DNA of 64,000 nucleotides from the NCBI RefSeq assembly GCF_041381155.1, contig NC_091135.1, positions 56,929,997 to 56,993,996 of the forward strand, written 5' to 3'. Every line of letters starts with the position of its first letter. Within the stretch, counting starts at the first letter, position 1. A model generated the notes under the pieces. It was not told the origin of the DNA, did not search any database, and worked only from the letters and a program-made list of their open reading frames with translations. Origin of the DNA: Argopecten irradians (taxonomy: Eukaryota > Mollusca > Bivalvia > Pectinida > Pectinidae). The translations under genes and the position numbers were made by a program. Positions 50,598-62,648 of the stretch are shown here, piece after piece.

Positions 50598-50857
50598 TCA
50601 AACATCCGTTTCTCTGTCATCGTCACTATCATCGTCATCGTCATCGTTATTGAAAACCGCAGGATATTTGTTCCTGAGATGGGCTATTACGTTATGAAAA
50701 TCTAGTATGTACAAAGCTGCAAGTAGTTTTCCTGGCGTCGCGGCATCCCCTCCTCGGTGTTTCCATTCTAGCAGGCCTTCGTGCATTTTCTCCCGCGTCG
50801 AACGCACTTCAGATTCTAGTTGTTTAGTGTAAGTGTAAGCTTGCTTGTCACCAATAC
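50598..50857 (-). CDS. Death receptor exon 6 (residues 376-461, second half of death domain)
   Basis: Acceptor ATTTTTAG. It encodes IGDKQAYTYTKQLESEV, helices with LLEWKHRGGDAATPGKLL, NVIAHLRNKY, and a tail of six Asp, Ser, three Asp, ending TGA. The conserved Trp and Gly-Asp-Ala-Ala-Thr mark death-domain helix 5. Confidence 0.88.
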
Positions 50858-53727
50858 CTAAAAATGATAAACAACATGTTACACATGTAAATGTACCGAT
50901 TATGGAACTTAAAACTACCAATAACTTGAGCTAATTTCGCCAAATACATGTATTTTAAGTATGATAAAGAATAACTTTGCTAGGAATGCTTTCAGTTATT
51001 TTTCTAATTTTACACATTTTAATGATTTGCATAATTAGACATTACTTGATAACTAACACGTCTGTTATCTACGTGCTTGATGTTAAGTATTTGATGGCTC
51101 CTAAAGGACGATTCATATTTTCATTATCTGTAGGTCACATATCTCATGACGTTACTGTCTATAAAGAACAACACAAGGAGATCTAACAGAACAATGACTT
51201 GCCAATAAACAACCGGGTGACGAGCGATTTCCAGTGAGGTGATAGTTTTCGTGCAAGGAAGCTGAAGATGGAGTCGTATCTGGCCTCCCAGTCATCGTCT
51301 TGGCTGGACAGCTGGAGGTTGAGCGTAGATCTGCTGTCTCTATGTCGACCCCTCCCTCCCCAGTGGGGACCATCCATTGTAAGTATTGACCCATTCATAG
51401 ACTTGTCTTCTATCTCACTGATCGGACGCATGGACCGAACTGACCGCGTCGTCCTCGATCTGTTAGGTAAGATTTTGTCAGGAATAATAAGAATTATCAA
51501 ACACCATGTATAATATTATCCATATATTGTCGATGTTTTGCATCGTTATGGAATTGAAGAGAATAGATTTGACTATTTCGTTGCTGAATAAAATACCTTT
51601 GTTTTTAACCTTTACACGATTTTTTTATCCTCTACTGGTGGCATGTAAATGTAGTTTGGAGCTATAGGAACTTCTGATTAGAGCAAACATTGTATGCGAT
51701 CCCGTGCGTTGTCTGATAAGTATGCAGCATGGTTCAAATACACCTTTCTGAGACCGGACAAAATGTAGTAAACGAATATACACTTTTTAGCCCTTAGACC
51801 ACAGATTTCTCAAGTTTCACGTCTAATCCAAACGTTGGGCCATTGGATCTTCAGAATATGCACTGACCTCATACTTGGTGCGATACTGGAGGCGTCACTG
51901 AAGTAGAAGGAGGACATGCCGTCCTGGGCGTAGGCATACTGTAGAGAAGAGTGGTCAGTATAGAGGTGGGACGCGTTCATACCCTTCATCACATTGTACT
52001 TCTGTCTCCAGCAGTAGAGTTTGATCAGCACCAGGATCAGGACGAACAGCACGATAGAAAACACCAGTATCAGGACGACTACCAGGGGGAAATCTTGGCC
52101 ACGGACATCTACAATGGCAGAAAGGATAGATCGAGGAATTATAGTCTAGAGAATCCTTAACAGTTGAGCACTGAGTGCTTCACATTTACTAAATGCACTG
52201 AAATGTAACCAACACTAACGAATGATATGTCCAGAACTTTTCTTGTTTTTTTTCTTCTAAAACTTACCAAATTAATCTAGTTTTACACCGATTAATGTTA
52301 CATCCACAAAGAAAGTTCCATGGCAATGAAGTCGGAACCAAAATTGGTGATTCCAGGTAAATCACACTGGTTATCAACAATCGAGATATAAGGTAAGCTA
52401 ATCATATACTCACTTGGTATTCCCAGGGTTTTGTTTCGAGTGTAATCCTCGGACATTTCCTGTATTCCACATACAGTGTCATGGCCGGAGCCGCACTCCA
52501 GTAAAACCTCAAACAGACCACAGGATCTGCAGTCCTGGCATCTGTCGGTGGACGACGTTTTGTCGGAGTAAGTACAGCCTGGACGACACGCTTCACAAAT
52601 GGTGTTATTGGCCTTAGTACCTAGTGTTAAAACACAAACGCATGTCGTAGTTGGATCACAGATAGGCGGCTAGTATAATTCAAGTACAACTTCATGTCAT
52701 CCCCAAATTAAGATCTGCACCAAACATCGATATGCCCGTTTTCTAGAGTAATTTCCTGGATATTAACAGCATATGCATCAAAAGATGACTCAGCTTTAAC
52801 AAGCATATGAAGCGTTTGTGAACCAACCATATAAGAAGGCCTAAAAGCTTAAAAACATCCGAAAGCGAACATAGGAATTTCGTCTTGATATGAAATCAAC
52901 AATTTTCGAAGAGGAAGATTTTCGTTTGCACAGAAATCATCCATTAGCTAGGCCTTCATAATGTAAATGATGTTGATTTTAATACCACAAGAACATACGT
53001 TTTACTGTTCTCAGACACTTCTGATCAAAAATATAAAGTGTTATAATCGTTCAAAACCCATTTTATGTGGAATATTCTTCCTGGTTCTATAAATGATATT
53101 GCATAAGAATTCGAACAATTTCCTATTACACCGTAAAAGGAAGCTTTCTTAGTAAAATGATCCACTCACCAATACGTGTGACGCCGTACCCCTTATCACA
53201 CTTGGTATGTGGGTAACATGCTTCAATGTTGCCTTTTTTCCGTCGGCTGTAATAGTGTCCTTCGGGGCATTCACATGCAGCATCCGACATACCAGAACAA
53301 GGCGATGTTATCACCATGTGCAAAACAGAACATTTACTGGAGCATGGGTGACACGTATCCGCCCTGTTGTAAGAGTCTGAGAAGTAGTTTTCCGGACACA
53401 TGCGACAAGTGGACACGTGATAATCCTCGGTACAGTCTGCTACCCAATATGTCCCTGGTGGGCACTTCAAACACGTGATTCCCGTCATCGTCACATACGT
53501 CAAATTCAACCAACTCTGCAACATATCAGTTAATTTTCAAACTACAAAACATTTAGAATCAATTCCACCGCCGGCACCAATTTATGTTCAGCGAAACATT
53601 CTTTCCAAAACACTAAACGGAGACTTACGGAGTGGACTGTAGAGATACTTACCGAGTTAAAGGCGCTGGTCACCAACATCTCGTGAAGTAGAGTTATACC
53701 AACAATCCTCTGAAGTATTCGAATCAT
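50598..53727 (-). CDS. TNF-receptor-superfamily death receptor (6 exons, 461 aa)
   Basis: Exons (minus) 53727-53653, 53515-53170, 52620-52414, 52108-51868, 51459-51203 and 50857-50598 join in frame. Seen: signal peptide (residues 1-22), cysteine-rich repeats from about 39 to 195 (CPPGTYWVADC, CRMCPENYFSDS, CHPCSSKCS, CEACRPGCTYSDKTSSTDRC), membrane span 216-239 (LVVVLILVFSIVLFVLILVL), a Ser/Tyr-rich cytoplasmic linker, then a death domain at about 344-436 (FLARKLSPHWKSLVTRL, LLEWKHRGGDAAT with Trp407) and an Asp-rich tail (447-456). Known: such receptors bind TNF-type ligands and recruit adaptors through the death domain for apoptosis or NF-kB signalling. Which vertebrate member is closest cannot be told by eye. 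Five introns; four use GT-AG and the last appears to be GC-AG. Confidence 0.9.
51203..51459 (-). CDS. Death receptor exon 5 (residues 290-375, first half of death domain)
   Basis: Acceptor CCTAACAG. It encodes an Arg/Ser-rich linker and FSFLARKLSPHWKSLVTRLFI. To join exon 6 in frame it must stop at ATTG|GCAAGT, a GC donor with otherwise ideal consensus. No GT nearby gives the right phase. Confidence 0.8.
51868..52108 (-). CDS. Death receptor exon 4 (residues 210-289, membrane span)
   Basis: Acceptor CATTGTAG, donor ATGAG|GTCAGT. It encodes the hydrophobic span, a basic stop-transfer (KLYCWRQKYNVMKG) and the Tyr/Ser-rich segment HLYTDHSSLQYAYAQDG. Confidence 0.9.
52414..52620 (-). CDS. Death receptor exon 3 (residues 141-209, cysteine-rich)
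   Basis: Acceptor AACACTAG, donor CCAA|GTGAGT. It encodes TICEACRPGCTYSDKTSSTD, CQDCRSCGLFEVLLECGSG and HDTVCG, the spacing of a TNFR cysteine-rich repeat, plus a membrane-proximal stalk with NKT (possible N-glycosylation). Confidence 0.88.
53170..53515 (-). CDS. Death receptor exon 2 (residues 26-140, cysteine-rich)
   Basis: Acceptor TTGCAG, donor ATTG|GTGAGT. It holds about 17 cysteines in repeats such as CLKCPPGTYWVADC and CRMCPENYFSDSYNRADTC, typical for TNFR modules. NLT near its start is a possible N-glycosylation site. Confidence 0.9.
53653..53727 (-). CDS. Death receptor exon 1 (residues 1-25, signal peptide)
   Basis: ATG at 53727 (minus), hydrophobic ILQRIVGITLLHEMLVTSA, donor TCG|GTAAGT, phase 0 into exon 2. 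The hydrophobic core is modest, so a further upstream exon cannot be excluded. Confidence 0.65.
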
Positions 53728-54381
53728 CTGTCAAAGTGCCTTCCAAATTCTTACCTAGTCTGCAAACGTAGAGCGTATGTGTCAAAATTAATATTCCCGT
53801 CATTTCATCATAGTAGTATTTAACAGTGATAAAATAACTAAAAGTTGTGTCATTACCATAAACGCGTTTATATAAGGCTTATTGTTTTCGTAATTTATTT
53901 GTGATCTTGTCACTTCTAAAGGTATGATAGTAGCATTACCAGTGCTACACGTTTACCAGACAAATAACCAACTCCTACCCAGACAAATGGTTTGGCGAGT
54001 GATTACACGTATCAGTTTCATTTTGAATCACTTTGCTGCTTTTTCACAGTTCGGTGCTCGTTCTATCTTTGAAGTTCTAAACATTCCACTGTGTCTTCTT
54101 CTTTTAATACACTCAGATACACAATGTATAACAAGAGGCCATACATATATAATTCAATTTTAGGGCTTGACAGGCAAAATAAAATTCATTATTTGTATAA
54201 AGACTCAAAAATGTATTAACAAAATTCAGTGTGTCATGATATTTGTCCAACAAATTGTTTAACCTTTAAAGTGTCAAAGTAAAATGGAGGAGAGTAAAAA
54301 GACTTTCTAACGTTTCAGTCTCCCAAAACACAGTAACACACACAGACCATACACAAGGGATCAACATTAAATGTTTATATT
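53728..54381. other. Upstream region of the death receptor gene
   Basis: AT-rich; should contain its promoter if exon 1 is right. No clear TATA or initiator could be assigned. Confidence 0.35.
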
Positions 54382-55235
54382 CAGTGGCGTAGCTACCATT
54401 GACGCAAAAACGCAACTGCGTGCACATTTTTTTCCAAAATCAGAACAACACGTAGAAACCGAGATTAACATTATTAAATTTGTTATCCGGATCGCTTTTT
54501 ATTTTAAGGTTTACTTTTTTTCGGAAAATTATATTTCCGTTCCGTTTCCACCCTCTATTACATATCCACCCCAACATGCCCTTAGACGTCGATATCGTCA
54601 TTGACATTTTCGATTAGCAAACAACCAGGAGGATGGTTGTTACAATGAACTTTGATATGTGAATAGTCTTCGTCGCTATCACAATAGAATAAGTGTGCAA
54701 ATCAGGAATACATTTGTACATTCAATTTTCATTGGGTCCTTAGCAATTTTATGTATACAAATGATCCAATGGAGTATCACCACTTACATTAACTAACTTT
54801 GAGTGTCTATTAAAACTCTGTTTTCTTACAAAATTATCAAAATTTCTCAACCATTTAATCGCAGTGTAGTAGGAAAATCACCAAAGACATGGCAAAAATA
54901 GAATGTAAACATATGTTTGCATACAGATATGGTGACATTTACAATTAAAATTTCTAAATATAGGTAATTTTCAATCTGCAATATGAATTCATCCGTTTTC
55001 AGAGTGTTTTTTTTAATTACCACGCTAAAAACGCTTTAAAATCGTAAAAATACTCCTTAAAACTCATCTCAGCCATTCTACGTTGCATTTAAAAATACAT
55101 CGTAAAACTCATCTCAGCCATTCTAAATAGTATTTTTTCCCGGGAGCCGAACCAGACGGATCCACCCCCCAAACAACGGTTTTCTCGCGCCTTCGGCGCT
55201 CGGAGCACATTAATTTCCTGCTAGCGACGCCACTG
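54382..55235. mobile_element. hAT-like TIR element, 854 bp, TSD ATATT
   Basis: Ends CAGTGGCGTAGC and GCGACGCCACTG (one mismatch), flanked by ATATT at 54377-54381 and 55236-55240. An internal 22-base direct duplication (AAACTCATCTCAGCCATTCT near 55059 and 55104). Non-coding. Confidence 0.65.
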
Positions 55236-55240
55236 ATATT

Positions 55241-55995
55241 ATACTTCCTATATAGCTCAGAGTTAACGCTGAAATACCATTGTATCAATTGTACAAAGTT
55301 ATCCATTTGTCCTTCATTGTGATTTGCTATGATACATAATGAAAATCATATTGTGGTTTTTGTTATTTGTATTAGTACATAAATCAAAATGAAATGCTTT
55401 ATGTATTCTGAACATTTTGTATATTAGCCAGTGTTAATATGCCATGTATTGTATAAGGTCCAATGCTATTGTTTGTCTCAGGTCAAAGGTTGCGGCACTT
55501 TACTCATACGATATCATGCTAATTAGGTGGATTTCTCTGCCGTTTTGTACAGTATGCCAGGGGTACAGTTTAAATGGTTGTTATAACACCTGGTTTATGG
55601 CATGCTCACATTAATCTTAACAGAGCGCCTACACATAATTATCACGGTATATGATTAATATCCGTAAACAATAAGGGAATCCTACATACAATACTGCTAG
55701 CATTGTCTGTGTAGCGATGTCGGGTGTTATATTAAGCACCCCAGAACGTTTTGAATATTCTACAGATATCAAATGTTTACAAACATATTCGCGTCTCTTT
55801 GTGTATCAGTAAATATAACCTCGACATGTTGATTTTTTGTGATTTTCTATTCCAGGTCAAAGGCTTTAAAGCTAATTAGATGAGTTTCTTGTTAAGAAAT
55901 ATTGGCAGACATGCGAGTTCTTCTAATATGACGCGACTAGATCATGAAATTGTTATCCAGATTGCGCTTCAAACCTGATTTCAAATAAAAATCAT
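55241..55995. other. AT-rich intergenic stretch
   Basis: No gene or repeat boundary is supported here. Confidence 0.5.
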
Positions 55996-56520
55996 TCCAA
56001 ATAATAATATAAGACTCTTTCATATGTGGATATGAAGGATAGGGATATTCTACCCGAGGGTCACAAAATGTAGTAAAACCTGAGGCTTGCCGAGGGTTTT
56101 GCAACATTTTGTGATCCTGAGGGTAGAATATCCCTATCCTTCATATCCTCTTATGAAAGAGTATTTTTCTTTCATACCTCGACTTTTTATTGCAATTTTA
56201 CAACTATAATATCCCGCCATTTTTGAAATAAATTCGAAGAAATCCACGGCTGAAAGACAATTTCATACATGAAAAATTACGTGATATTTTCAACAAAAAA
56301 TACGTTGTTTGCATCTTTTATAGTATAACCAGTCAAGTTTGTGAAAAAATATGTTAGAATTTTAATGAGGAAAGAGAAATTTTGTTGACACCATGACATC
56401 ATGAGGCTTTATTGCATGGGTAGCCATGCAATACAGCCTCAGGCGATACGAGTATATTGCCCTAGATCAGCCGATTCTTCTCACTTAGCCAGTATTACAC
56501 CCGTAGGTATGAAAGAAAAA
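55996..56520. repeat. Nested inverted repeats
   Basis: About 60 bases (GGATATGAAGGATAGGGATA) at 56018-56077 are mirrored at 56104-56163, separated by about 26 bases. Directly after, TTTCTTTCATACCT (56166) pairs with AGGTATGAAAGAAA near 56505. It looks like a foldback element or two adjoining MITEs. Confidence 0.65.
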
Positions 56521-56639
56521 AGTGTTCCGTATCAATCCGTCCATGTGGTACCTAGAACGTAAACATATAAAGAGAAAATGTCTATAGAGCCAAACGCCTG
56601 TGAGTATATCAAACCTAGTAGTCATTATTACTATTATCT

Positions 56640-59445
56640 TTATTTCCTCCAAAGTTGAAGATTACATAAAGAATGACATTTAACAAGAAACAAAACAAAG
56701 CAAATAGAAATTTACAAAATATGTACAAGTTCAAGTCTAATAATTAGTAATTAGTTGAGATTATTCAAAGCAATTAGGATCGCATGCTTTCAGGAGTCTA
56801 TACAAAAAAGATACATATCCTAATCTAAACTCCTCTAAGGCACTATTTGAGAAATCATAGGCAAATTCTTTACCCAACAAGGTGTTACATAAATTAAAAT
56901 CTGTTAAATTGTGAAGCGACGACATGAATTCTAATCCAAAATTATTCACCAAAAAACACCAGTACTCGTCACGAATTTCGCTATTTTTATCACAATGCAA
57001 AATAATATGGGTAACATGATCATTAAAAAGTATTCCACAATATTGACATAATTCTATACAATTTGATATTCGTGAGTTTACACAAACATTCAAAATACAA
57101 TGTACATGATTATAATACTGTGGGAACTTTACAGCGAGTTCCCAAAGAAAGTGCAACCTATTTTTAGGGCGAATACACTTGAATCTAATAAAATATATAT
57201 CATTTGACATACGTTCTAGACGTGATCTTTCATCAAATTTGTAAACATTTTTATAAACAAGTTTTCGCCAATATTTTTTACTAGGAGAAGTACCAGATCT
57301 TATAAAATTAGTAAAAGAATTATACAATGAGTATTTTCGTAATATACTTATGATGTCTGGTATGAAACCTTGTTGTTTTTCTGCATTCAAAAAATACGTA
57401 AAAAATCTGGTGACAAAAATTTTGTGAATCAAGAATCCACTATCCATTGCAATAATTCTTCTTACAAACAATAATTTCTTATGTCAATATACGATTCAAT
57501 GGTAACCCACCCGAGCAATGAAACACATGTCTGTCCTGGTCCTCATCCTTAAGCCTTGAACACATTTTGGCAATAAAATTCTGCGCGCGTTCTAGCAAAT
57601 TTATCTCTGATTTATTAAGACGCCACAACTCACATCCGAATAGAGCAGATGGATAGATCTTAATTTTGACCAATTTGGCAATAGTTGTAGGGTTCAGAGT
57701 ATTAGGATGAGCACCTGACTTTAGAAGTGACATAATACCAGTTTTTAACTTACAACATGCCCTTTTAGTTCTTTCGACACTATTTCTATAGTGATTTAAC
57801 AATATACCAACGTGTTTGATTTCAGTAACTACTGGTAAAACACAATTGTAAAGTAAAATATTACATACATTATACTTTGTGCGTTTATTGGAAAAAAACA
57901 TAATATTACTTTTAGTTGAAGAGAACGTAAACCGCCACTTCCGACTATAATTTTCAAATATGTTAACCATGTCTTGCAAACTTTGATAATTTGTACTTAA
58001 AAGACACAAATCGTCTGCTTGATTGGGTATATTAACTTTCAACAATCAATGTGCCTTTACCCCATTTTTCTATTTCGTTTAATAATTCATTTATGAAAAT
58101 CAGATACATTTTGGAAGAGAGCGACCCCCCTTGTAAAATTCCTCTCTCCATTAAAACACTTTTGGACATCAATTTTTTATACATTACACAACTCTTAACA
58201 TTGGTATACATTTCCTTGAGGATAACCCATACTTTGCCTATAAGCCCCATTTCATGAATTTTGTAGAGCAGACCGGCGTGCCACACAGTGTCAAACGCCT
58301 TGTTGCTGTCTAAAAATGCTACATAAACATTTGAATTGTGTTCTAAATTGTAATTAATACATTCATGTAAATTAAAGGATGTACATAGACTACATAACTG
58401 GCTTTGGTACGCGGACTGTTGTCTGTTTGGAAAGCTCTTCGAACATAAAACAGAGCTTATTCTGTCCGAAACTATCATCTCAAACAACTTAAAAATCACT
58501 GGTAATAATGTAATGCCCCTATAACTGTCCGAATTTCCTTTTGGCTTTCCTTTTTTCCAATGGTTAGGTACATACTCGTTATCTATGACCATATTAAATA
58601 AACATGCAATATAATCAAACAGTTTTTTTTGCCACCATATTTAAAGTGTTCGTAAACTATGCCATCATGCCCTCTAGCCCTGTTGGTGTTTAGTTTTTTT
58701 TTTATATAAATGAGATATTTCAACACTTGTAACAGCGGTATCGAAAAAACATTCCTTCTCAGCTTTGACATTAGCCTTTATATTTTCAACTTTTGTATTG
58801 ATAAAGTTTGCAAATTCAACATTAAATAAATCACTATGATTGTCTTTAAATATTGTGCTAAAATGTGAATGCAACGCATCTAATATATCAGAAGTTTCCC
58901 TAAGAGTTTTTCCATTATATTTCAATTCTGTTATAGTATGCTTTGTTTTCCGTGCTTTTCTATTGTAAAGTTGCCAAAATAGAGTTTGATTTAACTCGCC
59001 ACATTTATCAAGTTCAGAAAACTGTGTTGACATATACTTATCGAATGCAATTCGTAAATGCCTACGGAAAGTACATTTGCTTTCTTTATAGCTTAAGAAA
59101 CTAACGTCTTCTGACCTTGGCCTACCATTTGCAATCCAAGGTTTCCTTTTAAATGTCATGAAATTGTGCCATTCTGATAACTCTTTACTTCAATATGGTT
59201 TCAGATTTTTTTTTTAATTTACTTATTGACATTGTTTTATTTGCGGCAGAACAATAATTGATAAAGCTGGTGCTTGCACAATCAGCTTTATCAATCAGGC
59301 AGATTACAGTCATCTCGTTATATGTTTGTAAAGTAAGCATGTTTGATACGAAAGATGAGGATAAATTGTCAAGTAGTGATAGGTACTGGCACCAGAAAAC
59401 ATAGTTATTTTTCGCTAATGGAGAAAAAAGTGGGCTTAGTCATAC
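56640..59445 (-). pseudogene. Degraded non-LTR retrotransposon (LINE) with reverse transcriptase
   Basis: Minus-strand frames in order: a linker region (from about 59445, YLSLLDNLSSSFVSNML; then KPWIANGRPRSEDVSFLSYK at 59159), a pre-RT segment (GHDGIVYEHFKYGG), RT core at 58592-58032 (SYRGITLLPVIFKLFE, FLDSNKAFDTVWH, GILQGGSLSS), then QADDLCLLS at about 58020 and a thumb region, and a C-terminal part at 57471-56761 with CQYCGILFNDHVTHIILHC. At least three frameshifts or stops separate them and the endonuclease is missing, so it is dead and 5' truncated. The catalytic block reads QADD where YADD or FADD is usual. The plus-strand ATTATTACTATTATCTTTATTT near 56620-56642 may be its 3' tail. Clade not assigned. 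Confidence 0.85.
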
Positions 59446-61856
59446 GCGCACTTACTACCTGGTAAGTGTGAAAGAAAATACTTAACTCCAGACGACATTA
59501 ATTTTAATTAGCTACCATATCAATGAAAGAACAATTTACTTTATATAACGGAATTATTGCTATTCCCGATTTATTCGGATCAACCATTTATACACATGAT
59601 AATATGATATTCCACTTTGTACAATATACATAAAAAGTATTCCCATTTAGGTTTATGACACTTGTTGACAAAAAAGACGTTACCATTTTTAATAAATTCC
59701 ATGTTTTCACGATGCACTCCCCTTTTCACTAGAGAAGTACCTGTAAAGGTCGCCATAAAGTTAATGATATTTAATGTAGGTTTAATCCTTCATTGATTTT
59801 TATGGGTTTTTAAGCAACAACTGTTTATGAATATCTAAGCATATAAGCATGTGTACACAATTCCACATCCTTTCACAAATACCCATAATACTCGAGATGA
59901 CCTGGCTACAGCTTCGTCAACGTTCCTTAACTGAAAGGAGTTCTTTAATTGAATTTTTTCCGTACAATAAAACACTACTACCTTCGAATTATCCCTTCAC
60001 TTCTGTAATGCATCTTATAGAAAATTCTATCAACTAATTTTAAGTTAAAGAATTTTCGTGAAACTTGGCCCAGTTATTGCTATATCATCAGCCAAAATGG
60101 GACAGGTGCAAAATTGTTACCAGAACAAATCGAACCTCTCTCTGAATCTACTATATAGTAGTGCATTTACTTGGTTTTGGTATATATAAAAAACATTTAT
60201 AATTGAAAATTTATGTAAATGTAATTCCTATCATTTTAACTGTCTGGTTGTTGCTGAGCCTTTCACTAATTTAATTACCGTATCGTACATGGTATCGTAT
60301 GTTTTTGTTGTATGTAGATACACACACACACACACAATTACTAATGTACTTGATGATCAGACTTACAATTACTTTGCACTAAAATTATCATTAAGTCTCA
60401 ATCGATAAAAAAATATTTCGTTTGGAACCAACCAGCTTTCGTAACAATAGGAACTTTGAATAAGTTTGATATGAAATAACACGATTTCTTCCAAAGGGAA
60501 GAATGTAAAAGGATCCGTCGGTTTATTACAATTTATGAATCGATAATATTTAACTGTTTTCGAAGCTGAAATGACAAATGCATAAATAGTGTATTAGAAG
60601 TGAACAATCCATTGAATTCCATTGTCATTATATCTTCAGTAAGGTTTGGGATAATGTTATTTTCTATTGTGGCCCGGCATGGGTAATATTCCGTATGGTA
60701 ATGTTCCGTATATGCTCGAAAATAAACCCTAATTGGATTGATTTAAACATATTTTATTAGCATTAATACAAATGAGGATTAGACACAAGTTATAAACTTC
60801 TGTTGTAAAATAGATGATGATATACACATAAATTGGAATGGTTCTGGCTACATGAGCCTTCAGATGTTTTAGTGGTACAAATACAATGTTTAGTAATCCA
60901 CAATATTTGGTAGATAAGGTCGTCCGAATCAAACACATACAATATATTTATCAGATCAGATAGAACTTAACCCCGCACTGTTGATTAATGTATCTATTAC
61001 CAACACAGGATAGCGACTCTGTCTTAATTAAATAATTATAAGATGCATTAAACTTACATTGTGCAGTTTTGATTTCCTTTGCTTATGGCAGATTTCCGTC
61101 ATAATGGTTGCTCCAAGTGGACTGGTTTGATAGTCAGCAGCCTAAGCAATATTAAATCATATAGGTATGTACTCTTCGGATTGCCGACAATAGTTGTATA
61201 TCAAAGAGTATTATAATATATCGCCTGCAATCAGTGCGTGTGTTTCAAACCTGCATGTGTCCAGTTACAAAAAACTATCCAATGGTCTCATACCTTCGTG
61301 AAGACCATGGGATTTTTTTATATATTACCTAGTCAATTTTAATTTACTTTTATGCATGAGTTGTTTGTTTGACCAAAACCTGACACATTGTGTAGTTTTT
61401 TAATTGTCTATGTCATTTGTTGTCGATCGGATCGGTTTACTGTTGTCTTTATTGGGGCCGTAATGAGGCTGTCCGATTGATTAACTTGAACTGGCATGAT
61501 GTATTGAGGGGTAACACGATAGCGTTATGACCTTGTTCCTGCTAGTCCGGCTCACGATATACGAGCTTCTCATGTTACTGCTCACCTGGCCTAAACCTGT
61601 CAATTAACTGTAGCTAGAAAAGACAATATCGACTGATTCCGTAAGGACTCGGGTTTATTCGATCGGTAAACTGTAAATATTCCAGCAACAATGCTGATTA
61701 ACACATTAACAAATGGATCGAATCAGTTCGGTCATCATGCCTTGAGTTACATTTAACAATTTACCTCTATACCTTAATCTTTTTCTTTTTTTTTTTTAAG
61801 TTATTTTATTTTTCCAAAGCATTTTTACAAATACAAAACAAAAGATTATCATCAAT
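59446..61856. other. Intergenic stretch with no supported gene
   Basis: AT-rich. Contains a short (CA)n at 60320-60336. Open frames at 59849 and 60729 are not recognised. Confidence 0.5.
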
Positions 61857-61980
61857 CGTCATCTGCCACAGCAGTTTCATTCACCATCATCATCATAAAC
61901 TGCTGCATCAGCTTCATTTATCATCATCATCATCATCATCACCATTCATCATCATCATATCATCATCATCACCATCACCA

Positions 61981-62026
<46 letters not shown>

Positions 62027-62149
62027 CCATCATCATCGTCATCATCATCATCACCATTCATCATCATCACCATTCATCATCATCATCATCATCATCACAA
62101 TCACCACTATCACCATTCATCAACATCATCATCACAATCACAATCACCA

Positions 62150-62180
<31 letters not shown>

Positions 62181-62290
62181 CTCATCATCTTCACCATCAC
62201 CATTCATCAACATCATCATCATCTTCAGCAGCAACATTCATAATAGTCATCGTCATTACCATTCTTCATCATAATCATCATCACCATCAT
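61857..62290. repeat. (TCA)n / (CAT)n compound microsatellite, about 430 bp
   Basis: Long interrupted ATC trinucleotide tract with CACCATTCA interruptions recurring about ten times, which suggests a higher-order unit. Preceded by a poly-T/AT tract. Confidence 0.9.
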
Positions 62291-62412
62291 TTACGAACAT
62301 GATCCTCACTCCAACATCCACACAGACACACATACGCCACACACGCCTACATACACACCCTCACACGCAAGTTCTTACACAAGCACTCTAAGGAAAGAGT
62401 ATGATACATATT

Positions 62413-62436
62413 AGAGAGAGAGAGAGAGAGAGAGAG
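62413..62436. repeat. (GA)n microsatellite
   Basis: Twelve AG dinucleotides. Confidence 0.85.
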
Positions 62437-62648
62437 GGGACTAGAGATCGAAACAAGATTTATGTGGTGTTATAAACTCCAGGAGCTCAATGAAGGATAA
62501 CTAATTTATGTACATGGTAAAAACGTTATAGTTACATGTGTATATTGCCATGATAATACTATCATAGATTGTCGCATTAAATAGAGAAACATACAAATTA
62601 GTAATTATATAACTAGTCAGCTAAATCAATAAGTTTTTCCCATTTTCT

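Noticed and set aside
52402..52596. Minus-strand 64-codon ORF in the receptor locus
   Set aside because: It is a shifted frame of the real cysteine-rich exon 52620-52414.
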